A stretch of DNA of 64,000 nucleotides, from contig NZ_CP117768.1 of assembly GCF_028623165.1 (NCBI RefSeq), positions 3,720,001-3,784,000 of the forward strand, given 5' to 3'. Of the stretch, positions 1 through 9,186 are shown piece by piece. Within the stretch, counting starts at the first letter, position 1, and each line of letters starts with the position of its first letter. Position numbers and translations under genes: made by a program. This DNA comes from Nostoc sp. UHCC 0926. Its GTDB lineage: Bacteria > Cyanobacteriota > Cyanobacteriia > Cyanobacteriales > Nostocaceae. The notes under the pieces were generated by a model. The model did not search any database and was not told where the DNA came from. It saw nothing but the letters and a program-made list of their open reading frames with translations.

Positions 1-348
1 TGTTTGATTAAATCCTTGTGGCGTAGGAGTTCCACATTGAACTAGAACATATTGAAAACCTGTCTTAGCATTTTGCCAAGGATTTTTGATGGTGACTATT
101 TTGTAGTGTTTGTGATATTCTACTGCCAAGCCTGTGGCATGAGTAATTTTAACTTTATTAGGGAAGTAATCAGTATTTTTATCGTATACTTGAATACAAC
201 TGTTCTTATTAGTATTTGTAGATATGTTGATTGCTGTACTATGGCAAGCAATAATTAAAGTAGCAATTAATAAGAATTGACTCGCGCCTACAGCAATACC
301 AAAAACCAGCTTTCCATCACGAAAAAGCCGCGCAATTATAGCCATCAT
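1..348 (-). CDS. BtuF-like cobalamin ABC-transporter substrate-binding lipoprotein (5' part only)
   Basis: An open minus-strand frame of 116 codons runs off the left edge of the window; two adjacent ATGs (348 and 345) can start it. The N-terminus has a basic stretch, a hydrophobic segment and a lipobox ending in IIAC near residue 35, so it should be a lipoprotein facing the periplasm. The part after the lipobox, with YFPNKVKITHATGLAVEY and VTIKNPWQNA, resembles the start of the periplasmic metal-chelate/B12-binding fold used by siderophore and cobalamin importers. A cobalamin riboswitch ends directly upstream, which makes B12 or a corrinoid the likely ligand. The family call is by recognition and context; the ligand is inferred. 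Confidence 0.72.
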   Translation of the reverse strand, partial: MMAIIARLFRDGKLVFGIAVGASQFLLIATLIIACHSTAINISTNTNKNSCIQVYDKNTDYFPNKVKITHATGLAVEYHKHYKIVTIKNPWQNAKTGFQYVLVQCGTPTPQGFNQT

Positions 349-349
349 C

Positions 350-502
350 CGTACCTCGCAGATGGTGTGAACAGTAAGTTAACCATCGGCGGGCATCCTG
401 ACTCAGAGACTAAAGCCTCTTCACAGTTGCGGGACAGCGCCGGATTTACACCAGACTTTCCCCCTTGCGTCTGATGGCTGCTCCCCATCAGAACCGACCT
501 CT
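350..502 (-). promoter_or_regulatory. Cobalamin riboswitch 1, upstream of the BtuF-like gene
   Basis: Read on the minus strand, 424-464 holds the conserved aptamer core (GGGGAAAGTCTGG, then TGTAAATCCGGCGC, then TGTCCCGCAACTG), and 388-402 holds the B12 box GTCAGGATGCCCGCC. The 3' loop sequence TGCGAGG ends about 7 nt before the start codon, and its GAGG can serve as the ribosome binding site. That arrangement suggests control of translation: bound cobalamin would hide the binding site and reduce uptake protein. Confidence 0.9.
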
Positions 503-1046
503 GCATTGGAGCATATTTTGAAGCGTGCTATATGCAAAAGCAACAAATTTTTAAGAAGTGTACCGCTTGTGCGGGTTGATAGAGTTACAGACCAAGTACA
601 GGCATCTGAATGATCGCCCTTGCCTTTCATACTCCAGTCAGGCGATTCTATAAAGATACAAATTATTCTCATCTAAGCGAATCAGGCAGCAGATGAGATT
701 GAGAATCTACCTAAGTAAACCCAACTCTCACCATAACCCTCACCATTTCAGGAACTTCTTACTTAGAAGAATTATTAGAGACAGAACATACCAAGCGCCC
801 TTTTGCAAAGGTAAGGCAAAGGGACGTGTAGAATTCGCTACGAATTAATGAAATACTATCCGATGACGAGTGCTTCGCAATCGACTACAGTGACTATTCT
901 ATCCACTGTTGCCCTTGTGCAAATTTCGGAGCAGCGAAAGCCTTGTACCAATGGTTTAGGCAGGGTTTAGGCAGGGCTAACCCAGAGGTTTTGATCGGAA
1001 TACAGTTGAGGCGATCGCTCAATCCCTGATTATATGTGAGGCTTAG
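503..1046. other. Intergenic stretch without a recognised gene
   Basis: No frame here has a recognisable product; the short open frames lack family signatures. The right part looks like decayed coding sequence leading into the toxin remnant that starts at 1047. The promoter of riboswitch 1 should lie near 510-600 on the minus strand, but no clear -10/-35 pair was identified. Confidence 0.4.
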
Positions 1047-1136
1047 AATAAAATAATAAGGACTGAGATTCTTCGGGTATTTCATGGAGCAAGAGATTTG
1101 GCAGATTTACTGAGCGAATTAAACGAAGATTTTTAA
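1047..1136 (+). pseudogene. C-terminal remnant of a ParE/RelE-type toxin
   Basis: Thirty codons in one frame end with RTEILRVFHGARDLADL and a stop. The pattern EILRVFHGARDL is typical of the last strand and helix of ParE/RelE-type toxins. The frame is preceded by a stop at 1044-1046, and no toxin N-terminus or antitoxin was seen upstream, so this is a fragment. It is short, so the identification rests on one motif. Confidence 0.45.
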
Positions 1137-1148
1137 CACAGACTTAAT

Positions 1149-1376
1149 TTAAACAGACTCCGGTGGATATATATATTCAGATACTTTATTCCCTTTCACC
1201 AAATGTTCATTAACAATAGTTTCAGCAACATTTGGGTTAACACGAGTGTACCAAGTCCTATCATCTGAATAAAATACTACTGGCCCTAATTGGCAAACTT
1301 CCAAACAGCCAGATGTTCTTACTTCTATGTCTACACTGCCTGTTAACACTAATGTATCACTGAGAGTAACTCGCAT
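1149..1376 (-). pseudogene. Truncated thioredoxin-like [2Fe-2S] ferredoxin
   Basis: The 75-residue product keeps the C-terminal half of a thioredoxin-like [2Fe-2S] ferredoxin: the second cysteine pair in SGCLEVCQLGP, then WYTRVNP and a final EYIYPPE. Members of this family have an N-terminal half with the first two cluster cysteines; it is absent here. The start codon lies 3 bp after the stop of the receptor gene, which itself lacks its C-terminus, so the junction looks like a deletion joining two formerly complete genes. Without the first cysteine pair it should not bind a normal cluster. Members often sit beside cobalt or B12 transport genes, which fits the neighbours. Confidence 0.6.
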
Positions 1377-1379
1377 TTT

Positions 1380-3125
1380 CTAATCAAAAGTAGTGTACCC
1401 AGACAAAGATTCTGTATTAATATTGTTTATGGGATACGCACCTAAAGAATGCATTAGTATTCCAGCATATAAACCTTGACGAGTTTCGTAAGAAAGTCCT
1501 GCATTTAAACTATCTGCACCGGCAAACCGTAATTCTTTATCAACTTCGGCTGAGTTTGTACTTTTTAAAATTCGCGGATCATTTGCTGTATAACTAACAA
1601 AGGCATAGATATTCTTCGTTAGCTGCAAATTTAAAACTGCTTCGATTCCTGTAGTACGAACCTTACCTATATTTTCGTAAGTAGCTACAGGAACAGCAAA
1701 ATTATAGGCGATTAAATCTGATATTGTGTTGTTGAAATAGGTCAAGCGTAACAGACCAAAATTGCCTAGCTTCTGGTCAATTCCGATATCATAACTATCG
1801 CCTTTTTCTGGACGGAGATTAGGGTTACCAACGTAACTACCACCATTTGCATATAAGCTAAAAAGATTCGGTGCGCGGAAATTCTTGATATAATTAGCTC
1901 TCACGGTGGTAGAGTCGGTAAGCGCAAATTTTGTCCCGACACTCGGTGATGTAAATGAACCATTTGTCAAGCTGCTAAAATCCTGGCGTAAACCTAAGTT
2001 GGCAGTGAAGCTAGGGGTAAAGTTAATTTCATATCTAGCAAATAGCGCCCCTTGACTAATACTATCGTCATAAGTGACTGTTTTTGTATTAACAGAAAAG
2101 TCGAATGTACTGTTAGTAGCTGCTACATTGCGGTAATCAAAGCCATAAACTAGGGTTTGATTATTAGCAAATTTCCAACTGTGTTGTGTTTGCAATCCAT
2201 AAGAAGTTTGCCCATTATCATATCGTGCTTGGGATGAATTGCGACTATCATAGCGAGTGTTAAGGAAATCTGCGTAAACTTTTGCTGTTAACAGTGAATC
2301 ATCCCCACTTCCTAGTTTTGAGTTCCAGGTTAAATCGGTGAGAACTTGGTCTGTGTATTTGCGATCGCTATCCGTTAACGAGTTAAAATAACCTTGACCA
2401 TATAATGGTTCAGGAATCGGTACTCCTCCTGGTACTCCTTGGTCTTTACCTAAATATAGGGTTGAGAGGGTTACGGTATTGCGAGAACCTAAATTCGCCT
2501 CTAACTTGACATTAAAGTTATTGTAGAGAGTGTCATTATTTTCCCTGGTTCCCTCAAAGTTCGCTTCTGGGATGGAAAAAGGATAATTATTTTCGGCTTC
2601 GGTACGGTTGTAACCTACAACCCAAGAAATATCCCCTACTCTGCCGTTATTGTTGATAGTCTGCTGATTTAGCCCATAAGCGCCAAGGATAACTCCCGCT
2701 TGTGTTGTCACTTTTTCTGTAGGACGACGAGTGATAATGTTAATCACTCCCCCAATCGCATCAGAACCATAAAGGGTAGAACCACCACCTGGTAATACTT
2801 CCACTCTTTCAACAATATTGGTAGTAAATTCTGAAAGGTCAAAACCACCGGAACCTAAATCGTTAATCGGTCTACCATCAAGCAAAATCAAGACTTGTGC
2901 AGAGTTAGAACCTCGGATAAATTGACCGCTTAAGGCGTTTACGCTTTGCATAAATTCGTATTTTCCACCCAACGACCAAATGCATGTAATGGTGAAAGTG
3001 CGTTCGGCGTTTCGCCGTAGCGCTTCGCTATCGCTATCTTGTTGGAGAACATTGGGTGCTAATCCCTCAACCCTAAAAGTGCGATCGCTAAATTTTCCTT
3101 TCTCATTATCAAGATGACAAATCAC
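1380..3125 (-). pseudogene. TonB-dependent outer-membrane receptor, BtuB-like, truncated at both ends
   Basis: About 520 residues are a clear TonB-dependent receptor. The plug domain contains GQFIRGSNSAQVLILLDGRP and ERVEVLPGGGSTLYGSDAIG. The barrel contains NFRAPNLFSLYANGG and NPNLRPEKGDSYDIGID, features shared with BtuB-like receptors. The frame starts with GTG and has no signal peptide or TonB box. Its first 57 residues are unlike the family and include a short palindromic repeat (about 3000-3045). The C-terminus stops at SGYTTFD, some 60 residues before the usual terminal aromatic strand. It probably once imported cobalamin across the outer membrane and should no longer be functional. A siderophore ligand cannot be excluded. 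Confidence 0.75.
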
Positions 3126-3206
3126 ACATCCCCGCCCAGGTTTTAGAAAATCTTTCCAAGCAGTCTAGCCAATTAGTAAAATGTTGGTAAGGTTGATCTT
3201 GACTTG

Positions 3207-5459
3207 TTAGTTACTCTTATTAGAGGTAATAATTTCCTCCCGCAAGACTTTCGTGGCTTCCACCATGTTCTTTAAAGCCGGAATCACCTCTGACCAACGA
3301 CGAGTTTTCAAACCGCAATCTGGATTTACCCAAATTTGTTTTAGGGGTAAATTAGCGACTCCAGTTCGCAATTGCTGTAAAATCTGTTCAGTTGTCGGGA
3401 CAACGGGGCTATGGATATCGTAGACTCCATTACCAACTTGATGTGAGTAGCCACCCTCTGTTATTTCTCGCAAAGTTTGATTATTGCTGCGACTATTTTC
3501 AATCGAAATAACATCAGCATCTAATCGTTCAATATCCTTGATAATGTCACCAAATTCGCAATAGCACATGTGCGTATGAATTTGGGTTTGGGGTTGGGCT
3601 ACTGCTGTCGCCAACCGAAATGCATCTACAGCCCAAGAAAGATACTCATTCCAGCGCTCAATCTTCAGGGGTAAACCCTCACGTAGCGCTGGTTCATCTA
3701 CTTGAATTACCTTTGCACCAGCCGCTTCCAAATCCGCTACCTCATCCCGCAACGCCAAAGCAATTTGGAAAGCTTGTTCTGACCTGGAAATATCCGTCCG
3801 GGGATAAGACCAATTTAAGATAGTTACAGGAGCAGTCAACATCCCTTTTACAGGTTTTTTAGTCAATGATTGTGCGACTTTAAACTCACGTACCGTCATT
3901 GGTTCAGTGCGAACCACATCACCATAAATTATTGGCGGACGAACATAACGGCTACCGTAGCTTTGTACCCAACCATTTTCAGTGAAAGCAAAGCCCGATA
4001 ACTGCTGTCCAAAAAATTCCACCATGTCGGTGCGTTCAAATTCACCATGAACTAAAACATCTAACCCTAATTCCTCCTGTAGTTTAATGCTCTCAGCAAT
4101 TTGAACATCAATTGCAGCTTCGTATTCCGACTGACTTAATTCACCCCGTTTGTAGCGCACTCGCAGTTGGCGAACTTCAGAAGTTTGGGGAAAGGAACCA
4201 ATTGTAGTTGTCGGGAACAGAGGCAGAGAAATTTGGGAATCAAGCCGCAATCCATAGGATAATGAGCGCTGAAAATCATCAATCTTTAGAGTTTTTAGTC
4301 TTTCTTGAACTGACTGATTGGCTGGACTAAACTGATAAAAATTATTTTGTCTATCAGCAATTAATTGAATTTCAGTTCTGGTATGATCACCCCGAATGTT
4401 TTTTGCAAGAATCACTACTTCTTGCAGTTTCTGTTCAGCAAAACTCAAGACATCACGTAGTGCTTCTGGCAATCGTTTTTCTCGTTTCACATCGTAGGGA
4501 ACAAATTGCAAAGAAGCTGATGGTTGTACATCAAAGTTTGCAACTAAACTTTTAATTGTATCTAATAACGGAATAACTTTTTCTGGGCGAATTTGCCAAA
4601 TATTCCTGGCATCTACAACCCCTGCTCCCAGACGCTTATCTTCAGGGAAACCGTAATTTTTAATTAACTCTAAGTTTCGTCCCCGTGTGAAATCTAAACT
4701 AATTGCGCTGACAGGTAATTCCATCACCCAAGGATAGGTTTCCCCCAAATCATCAAAGTAAGTAACCAAGTGTAGAGGTATTCCAACTAACGAAAGTGAT
4801 TGATAAACTTTTTGGAAATGTTCTTTCCAGGATTTAGCATCACTTAAAACAAGTGCAGGTTCATGTATTTGTACTTCTTCTACTCCCAAATTTTTTAATT
4901 CAGTGAGAAGGTTGATGTAAAGCGGGATGAACTTTGATACCGCTTGGTCAATATTTAGTTCTAACTTGCTCAGGCGAAGCAGAGTACAGGGGCCTATTAT
5001 AATAGGAATTGCCCGTTTACCTAATATTTTTTGAGCGCGGCTAACTCGTTCTAAAAAGTCACTAAAGTCTACTGATAATGTTTTCTCTGCAATTTCAGGG
5101 ACGAGATAGTGATAGTTAGTATCAAACCACTTGGTCATTTCCAACGCTGGAATTCCTTCTCGACCTCGCGCCATTGCAAAGTAGCGTTCTAACCCACTAA
5201 ATTGTTGGAATCTTTCAGGAATTAGCCCAAAACGAAATATCCAGTCAAGTACATGGTCGTAGAGAGTTGTGTCTCCAATCCCAATGCGATCAATTCCGGC
5301 TTCAAGTTGGGTTTTCCAGTTAGATTCCTCAACTTGTCGCACGGTTTGTAATAATGACTCTGCCTCTAGCTTGCCACTCCAAAATGCTTCTAGTGCTTTT
5401 TTAACTTCCCGATTTTTACCAATACGGGGATAGCCTAATGTTGCTGTTTGAATCTGCAT
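3207..5459 (-). CDS. metE: Cobalamin-independent methionine synthase
   Basis: The 750-residue protein has the normal MetE length and both homologous halves. It transfers the methyl group of 5-methyltetrahydrofolate (triglutamate form) to homocysteine in the cytoplasm without B12. Zinc ligands are visible as His and Cys in HTHMCYCEFGDI (near 627-630) and Cys in NPDCGLKTR (near 711); VDEPALREG lies before them. The start ATG gives the typical opening of a TATLGYPRIG type. It lies 75 bp downstream of the DUF1636 gene on the same strand, and cobalamin riboswitch 2 lies further upstream, which suggests repression when B12 is available. It may substitute for B12-dependent MetH. Confidence 0.97.
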   Translation of the reverse strand: MQIQTATLGYPRIGKNREVKKALEAFWSGKLEAESLLQTVRQVEESNWKTQLEAGIDRIGIGDTTLYDHVLDWIFRFGLIPERFQQFSGLERYFAMARGREGIPALEMTKWFDTNYHYLVPEIAEKTLSVDFSDFLERVSRAQKILGKRAIPIIIGPCTLLRLSKLELNIDQAVSKFIPLYINLLTELKNLGVEEVQIHEPALVLSDAKSWKEHFQKVYQSLSLVGIPLHLVTYFDDLGETYPWVMELPVSAISLDFTRGRNLELIKNYGFPEDKRLGAGVVDARNIWQIRPEKVIPLLDTIKSLVANFDVQPSASLQFVPYDVKREKRLPEALRDVLSFAEQKLQEVVILAKNIRGDHTRTEIQLIADRQNNFYQFSPANQSVQERLKTLKIDDFQRSLSYGLRLDSQISLPLFPTTTIGSFPQTSEVRQLRVRYKRGELSQSEYEAAIDVQIAESIKLQEELGLDVLVHGEFERTDMVEFFGQQLSGFAFTENGWVQSYGSRYVRPPIIYGDVVRTEPMTVREFKVAQSLTKKPVKGMLTAPVTILNWSYPRTDISRSEQAFQIALALRDEVADLEAAGAKVIQVDEPALREGLPLKIERWNEYLSWAVDAFRLATAVAQPQTQIHTHMCYCEFGDIIKDIERLDADVISIENSRSNNQTLREITEGGYSHQVGNGVYDIHSPVVPTTEQILQQLRTGVANLPLKQIWVNPDCGLKTRRWSEVIPALKNMVEATKVLREEIITSNKSN

Positions 5460-5534
5460 TACTTTTTGTTCCTTTGAAGATTAATGATTCAGGTACTAAG
5501 GATTGGGAATTAGGAAATTTTACCCAGTCATCAA

Positions 5535-5945
5535 TTAACAACAACTTATGTTTAATTTTGCCCACTTATTTAGTGGCGGAATCTTTGCTAAAATACCCTT
5601 TTTCAAAGGTTCAGGTCGTTCTGACCAAGGCAATAAACCATCAGACTTGGTATAGTATTGACTCGCACATTCCAGTACAGCAGATGCACAGCCATCAACT
5701 GGTAAATCGCCAAAAAGATAGGTTGATTTTCCTTCAGCTACAAAGGCAATGACACAAGAACGGTTACAAGCACTCATACATTCAACTGGCTGAATTGAGA
5801 ATTGTTCTCGTAATTCCCAACCTTGTGAGAGTTCCTGAAGCCGCTGTAGAAGTTGTTCGCCTCCACTAATACCAACTCGTTTACTGTTTTGCCACACGCT
5901 GGCGCAGGTTGTGCAAACAAATAAAGTGTGTTGTTTGTCAAGCAT
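5535..5945 (-). CDS. DUF1636 family metal-binding protein
   Basis: The product has paired cysteines in FVCTTCASVWQ near its N-terminus and VECMSACNRSCVIAF in the middle, the pattern of DUF1636, a small thioredoxin-fold/[2Fe-2S]-like family that often sits beside cobW and B12 genes. The open frame extends upstream to a TTG at 6002, but the ATG at 5945 puts the start just before the conserved HTLFVCTTC segment, so I prefer it. It is the first gene of a probable two-gene unit with metE. A palindrome at 6041-6059 is a candidate operator. Function unknown; a role in cobalt or B12 homeostasis is inferred from context. Confidence 0.8.
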   Translation of the reverse strand: MLDKQHTLFVCTTCASVWQNSKRVGISGGEQLLQRLQELSQGWELREQFSIQPVECMSACNRSCVIAFVAEGKSTYLFGDLPVDGCASAVLECASQYYTKSDGLLPWSERPEPLKKGILAKIPPLNKWAKLNISCC

Positions 5946-6040
5946 TAATTTTGAAGTGTGTAGGAATAAATTTGAATCGCAGATATCATTCAGCGTTGTC
6001 AAAGCTGAAGTCTAGCGTCGCTGACTGCCGCAATACATCT

Positions 6041-6059
6041 ATTGCTAATTATTAGCAAT
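6041..6059. promoter_or_regulatory. Palindromic operator candidate upstream of DUF1636-metE
   Basis: ATTGCTAATTATTAGCAAT is a perfect palindrome with 9-bp arms around one T. It lies about 95 bp upstream of the preferred DUF1636 start. Almost the same sequence lies just before the AraC-type gene at 6857-6875, so one regulator may bind both. This could be a Fur-like or AraC-type site; the sequence alone does not decide. Confidence 0.5.
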
Positions 6060-6130
6060 AATTAACTAGTCGCTCAGATGATGAGGCTGAGAAAAACTAG
6101 GAGGTGTACTTTGTAGCTTAAATCGAGTCT

Positions 6131-6226
6131 CTATAATCTTGTAGCAAGCCGTAATCTATAGCGAATCTCTGGCTCTTTAAAGAAATGAGACTGAATAGTG
6201 GGAGAAATATTTATACTTTTGTTCAT
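6131..6226 (-). CDS. 31-residue leader ORF directly after cobalamin riboswitch 2
   Basis: An ATG at 6226 follows GAGGCACAG, whose GAGG lies in the 3' loop of riboswitch 2, so ribosome access should be B12-controlled. The frame encodes MNKSINISPTIQSHF followed by a basic end, RYRLRLATRL. A diverged copy follows riboswitch 3: there the ATG is ATT, but NISTT is readable and RYRLRLSMRR appears in another frame. The conservation of both segments at two loci argues for a real leader peptide or an ancestral coding start. I know no family for it. It may couple riboswitch control to DUF1636-metE, whose start lies about 190 bp downstream. Confidence 0.4.
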   Translation of the reverse strand: MNKSINISPTIQSHFFKEPEIRYRLRLATRL

Positions 6227-6229
6227 CTG

Positions 6230-6376
6230 TGCCTCGCAGACGTGTAGAACTGATTAGCCAACTTCGGCGGGCATTCTGACTCTGAGACATGAGTCTCATT
6301 ACAGCTGCGGGACAGCGCCGGATTTACACCGGACTTTCCCCGTTTCCTCTGGTGGCTGATCCTCACCAGAACCGAT
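6230..6376 (-). promoter_or_regulatory. Cobalamin riboswitch 2, upstream of leader ORF, DUF1636 and metE
   Basis: On the minus strand the core at 6302-6341 reads CGGGGAAAGTCCGG, TGTAAATCCGGCGC and TGTCCCGCAGCTG; the B12 box GTCAGAATGCCCGCC is at 6266-6280. The 3' loop TGCGAGGC is followed 7 nt later by an ATG. Being upstream of metE fits the classic role of turning off B12-independent methionine synthesis when B12 is present. Confidence 0.92.
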
Positions 6377-6856
6377 AGTTATACGTCACACTACCATAGT
6401 TGCTGTCTGGATGCAAATTTAGTTGTTAACAATTTTGAGAAATATTCCAATTGTCGATATCACTCACGCAATATGGAATATATACTGGTGCTACCATTAA
6501 CACCCATAAAAGAAATCCCCTAACTTCAGTACAGGGGACTTTGCAGACATTGTGGATTTAATAAAAAGCAACTTTCGTCGAGTGTGTTACGTTCCTAACT
6601 GTGCTTTTACCCAATAAATGAATAGAATTCTCAATTATAATTAGAGCAATAGATAACGTAATTTCAAGTTTTCAGCCAATAACTACATAAAACTTTGCAT
6701 CAAATCATAAGTTTCCAAATGAGCGATACAGAAATTCTGACAACAGCGCTGCGCTCGTGGTAGCAATGTTCTTCTGTAGTAATTAGAGTAAAGCTTGTAG
6801 CTAAATGAAAGAGTATAAGCTAGTAAATAAAATATCGCCCTACTTCCTGTAGAATT
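6377..6856. other. Divergent intergenic region between riboswitch 2 and the AraC-type gene
   Basis: No gene is recognised. It should hold the minus-strand promoter of riboswitch 2 and the plus-strand promoter of the AraC-type gene. At about 6511-6535 a stem of CCCCT and AGGGG is followed on the minus strand by ATTTCTTTT, which resembles an intrinsic terminator for transcripts coming from the right. Confidence 0.4.
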
Positions 6857-6875
6857 ATTGCTAATTATTAGCATT
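6857..6875. promoter_or_regulatory. Second copy of the palindromic operator candidate
   Basis: ATTGCTAATTATTAGCATT differs from the site at 6041-6059 only in its last arm. It ends 22 bp before the AraC-type start codon at 6897, a position where a bound protein would block transcription or translation start. Autoregulation is a reasonable guess. Confidence 0.45.
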
Positions 6876-6896
6876 AAATATTATTATTCACCAGCT

Positions 6897-7697
6897 ATGA
6901 CGATCACCCTGACGCTGAAAGAACAAGATCAACTGTGGGCAGAAGCCAGACAAAACAGCTTGCAAAACCCAGAACCTGATGAATTTATTTGTCAAATGCC
7001 AAGACTTCTCGGCAAGGGCTATGAGCGAAACATCCAAGTGTATCCCAATATCCTGCTTACAGTTCACGATTTGGAATATCACGATGATGTATTGGTGAAA
7101 TTTCCAGAATCAGATCATCCACTGCAATTTTCTGTCGATATTTTAGGAGTTAACACAGACAATACACTTATCTCTGGTGCAGGCATTCAACGCTCATGGA
7201 CTGAGGAGAATCCGAAATTCCAACGGAGTGTGTTTGTTAATATTCACATGCCACCTGAGCTATTGGGAACCTTTTTTCCAACAGTGGACGGCGAAATTTC
7301 TTCCCAGTTCAGCTTCCTTGTAAAGGGTAATGATTGGCAGACAATGCTACAGCCTAAAAAGACAGCTGCTATCAACTCTGCGGTACAACAAATCATTAAT
7401 TGTCCCTATCAAGGAATCACTAAGCGGGTGTTTTTGCAGGCAAGAGTCCCAGAATTGATCGGGTTGCACTTAACTTCTATTCTGGTGGATCAAGGTGGAG
7501 TGCAAAGGTCGCCACGACTGAAGCCCGAAACTATTACCCGAATTTATCATGCCAGGGATATTTTGCACTCCCGTTTGGAGAATCCACCATCGCTACTGGA
7601 ATTAGCGCAACTCGTGGGGGTGAGCGATCGCACTCTCAAACCCACATTCCGCACTTCAAATAGTAGTATAAATAAACTACATCTAGAGAAAATCTAA
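6897..7697 (+). pseudogene. AraC-family (PchR-type) regulator truncated by an IS insertion
   Basis: The ATG at 6897 opens MTITLTLKEQDQLWAEA, typical of cyanobacterial PchR-like AraC regulators found beside TonB-dependent receptor genes. The N-terminal effector region is complete. The C-terminal DNA-binding domain begins with SLLELAQLVGVSDRTL, the first helix-turn-helix, and is then cut at 7640, where the inverted repeat of an IS begins; the last 18 or so residues are IS sequence. The second helix-turn-helix is missing, so DNA binding should be lost. It probably once controlled the nearby receptor, DUF1636 and transport genes. Confidence 0.75.
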
Positions 7698-8976
7698 AAT
7701 TATAATTTGGACACCTAAGTAACCGTAAAAAGAATAAATTATGCAGGAAAAATGTCCAGCTTTACTCTTCAGAAAGCTAGTTCTACAAGAATATTTAATT
7801 TCAATTTCCTTCAATTATTAGAACAGTATATTCAATAATTAATCAGATATTTTTAACCCAATAAATAATATTTTTGACACGAAGTAGGAAGGAATTGCAA
7901 GATTCGACAACGTTCTTCTGTCAAGTTAATAATTCGCTTAACTCCTTGCATAATCAGAACGTGAATTCCTTGAAGGCATTGAAATATCCACCGCAAAGGA
8001 GGACGTTCAGTTAATTTATTTACTTGGTTTTTAACTGTGGCTTTTTCGGTTTTTAAAGAGCTTCTTAGTTGTCTTTGTCCTAGATTATAAACCAAAAGAC
8101 ATAATCCCATTAACATCATCATTGTCTCTACTCTTTCTGGATTTTTCACAAAAAGACTATCTGCAAAAAATAAAGGATCTTTGATAAACCTAAATCCTCG
8201 CTCTGAGGATTGCTGCTGTTTATATATTCTCAGTATTTCTGGGGCTGATAACTCTGTTAGCTCCAAAATATTAGTTGCTAAAATAAATCTCCCAGAAGAG
8301 TTTTGATTTTCGCTAATTAATTCCTGATTTTCTCTCAAATCACCTGTAACTTTATAAAGTACTTTTTTATCTTTAATTTGCCGCTCAATAATTTGGACTT
8401 CCGAAATTTTATGATATTTTAGTTTGGACTCAAGTTCTTGAATTCTAGATATCGCTAACGATGGCTGTTCAAATTCCTCGGCAGCTAATTTAGCTATTTG
8501 TTTTCCAATTTTCAGGAATTCTTCATTAATTTTTTGTGTTAATTTCTTCAGATCTGCTTTTTTTCTGTCTTCACTTTCTACTTAGAAACAAATCCAAGTC
8601 CATTCAAAATAATTGTTTTGACGACTTCCCCGGCACTAACTCTTTCCCTAGTATCGGTTCCTAGCAGGTCATTGATTTTCTCTACTATTCCTATCTCATC
8701 AACAATTCCAGCTACTATTCCTAAATGATCCAAATTTTTAATGAATGTTTCTTCTTTTTGATGATTCATTTTTTTCGATTTTATTTATGAAAGCTTCCTC
8801 CTGATTTTCTCACTTTTTTACAAATAACAATACTTTTAACAGTTCGCCTAAGTTTAGCTTTTACAACGATCGCACGCCTACCAACTGTTGTCAGTATTAA
8901 TACTAGGGGGGCTTCTGATTATTAGTAATATTAGTTGAAACATCAATGTATTGCATTCTGAAGTGCGGAATGTGGG
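7641..8976. mobile_element. Internally deleted IS4-superfamily (IS1634-like) insertion sequence
   Basis: The element is bounded by 18-bp perfect inverted repeats, CCCACATTCCGCACTTCA at 7641-7658 and its complement at 8959-8976, 1336 bp overall. It carries both ends of a transposase but not the middle, so it cannot move on its own. The flanks belong to different genes (AraC-type regulator left, cobW right) and show no matching target duplication, which points to a deletion or recombination between copies after insertion. Confidence 0.75.
7853..8769 (-). pseudogene. Transposase remnant of the IS1634-like element
   Basis: Two fragments remain. The first, 8578-8769, gives 63 N-terminal residues with NLDHLGIVAGIVDEIGIVEK and VSAGEVVKTIILNGLGFVSK, the usual start of IS1634-type transposases. 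It ends at a stop. In a different frame, from about 8581 down to 7853, follow some 240 C-terminal residues, including a coiled-coil-like stretch, an SSERGFRFIKDPLFFADS block that contains the C-terminal catalytic region, and VETMMMLMGLCLLVYNLGQR. Intact members have around 550 residues, so roughly 250 central residues are deleted, and the join also shifts frame. Confidence 0.7.
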
Positions 8977-9186
8977 ATCTAAGTTATCTTCTACCGCAGC
9001 GTTGAAACCGAGTAACAAATTGCTACTGATTTTACCGTCCTGGCAAGGAATGACTTTTACACCAGGAGATAAGTTCTGCTTTAGCCAATCCTGTATTCTA
9101 ACTTGCGTTTGTTCATCAACGCGATCGCTCTTAGTAAGCAACACTAAATCAGCACAAGCCAGCTGATCTTCAAATAGTTCCTCAAT
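8977..9186 (-). pseudogene. Fragment of a CobW-type (COG0523) GTPase
   Basis: On the minus strand the frame reads IEELFEDQLACADLVLLTKS, continuing with DRVDEQTQ. LLTKSD is the base-recognition (NKxD-like) motif of CobW/COG0523 metal-chaperone GTPases. The Walker A and B parts that should precede it are missing: the frame emerges from a partial 96-bp MITE at 9187. The C-terminus is lost at the IS inverted repeat at 8976. CobW proteins are linked to cobalt or zinc handling, consistent with the B12 context. Confidence 0.7.

Noticed and set aside
6858-6896. TTG start of the AraC-type gene
   Set aside because: The added 13 residues translate the operator-like palindrome; the ATG at 6897 matches the family start.
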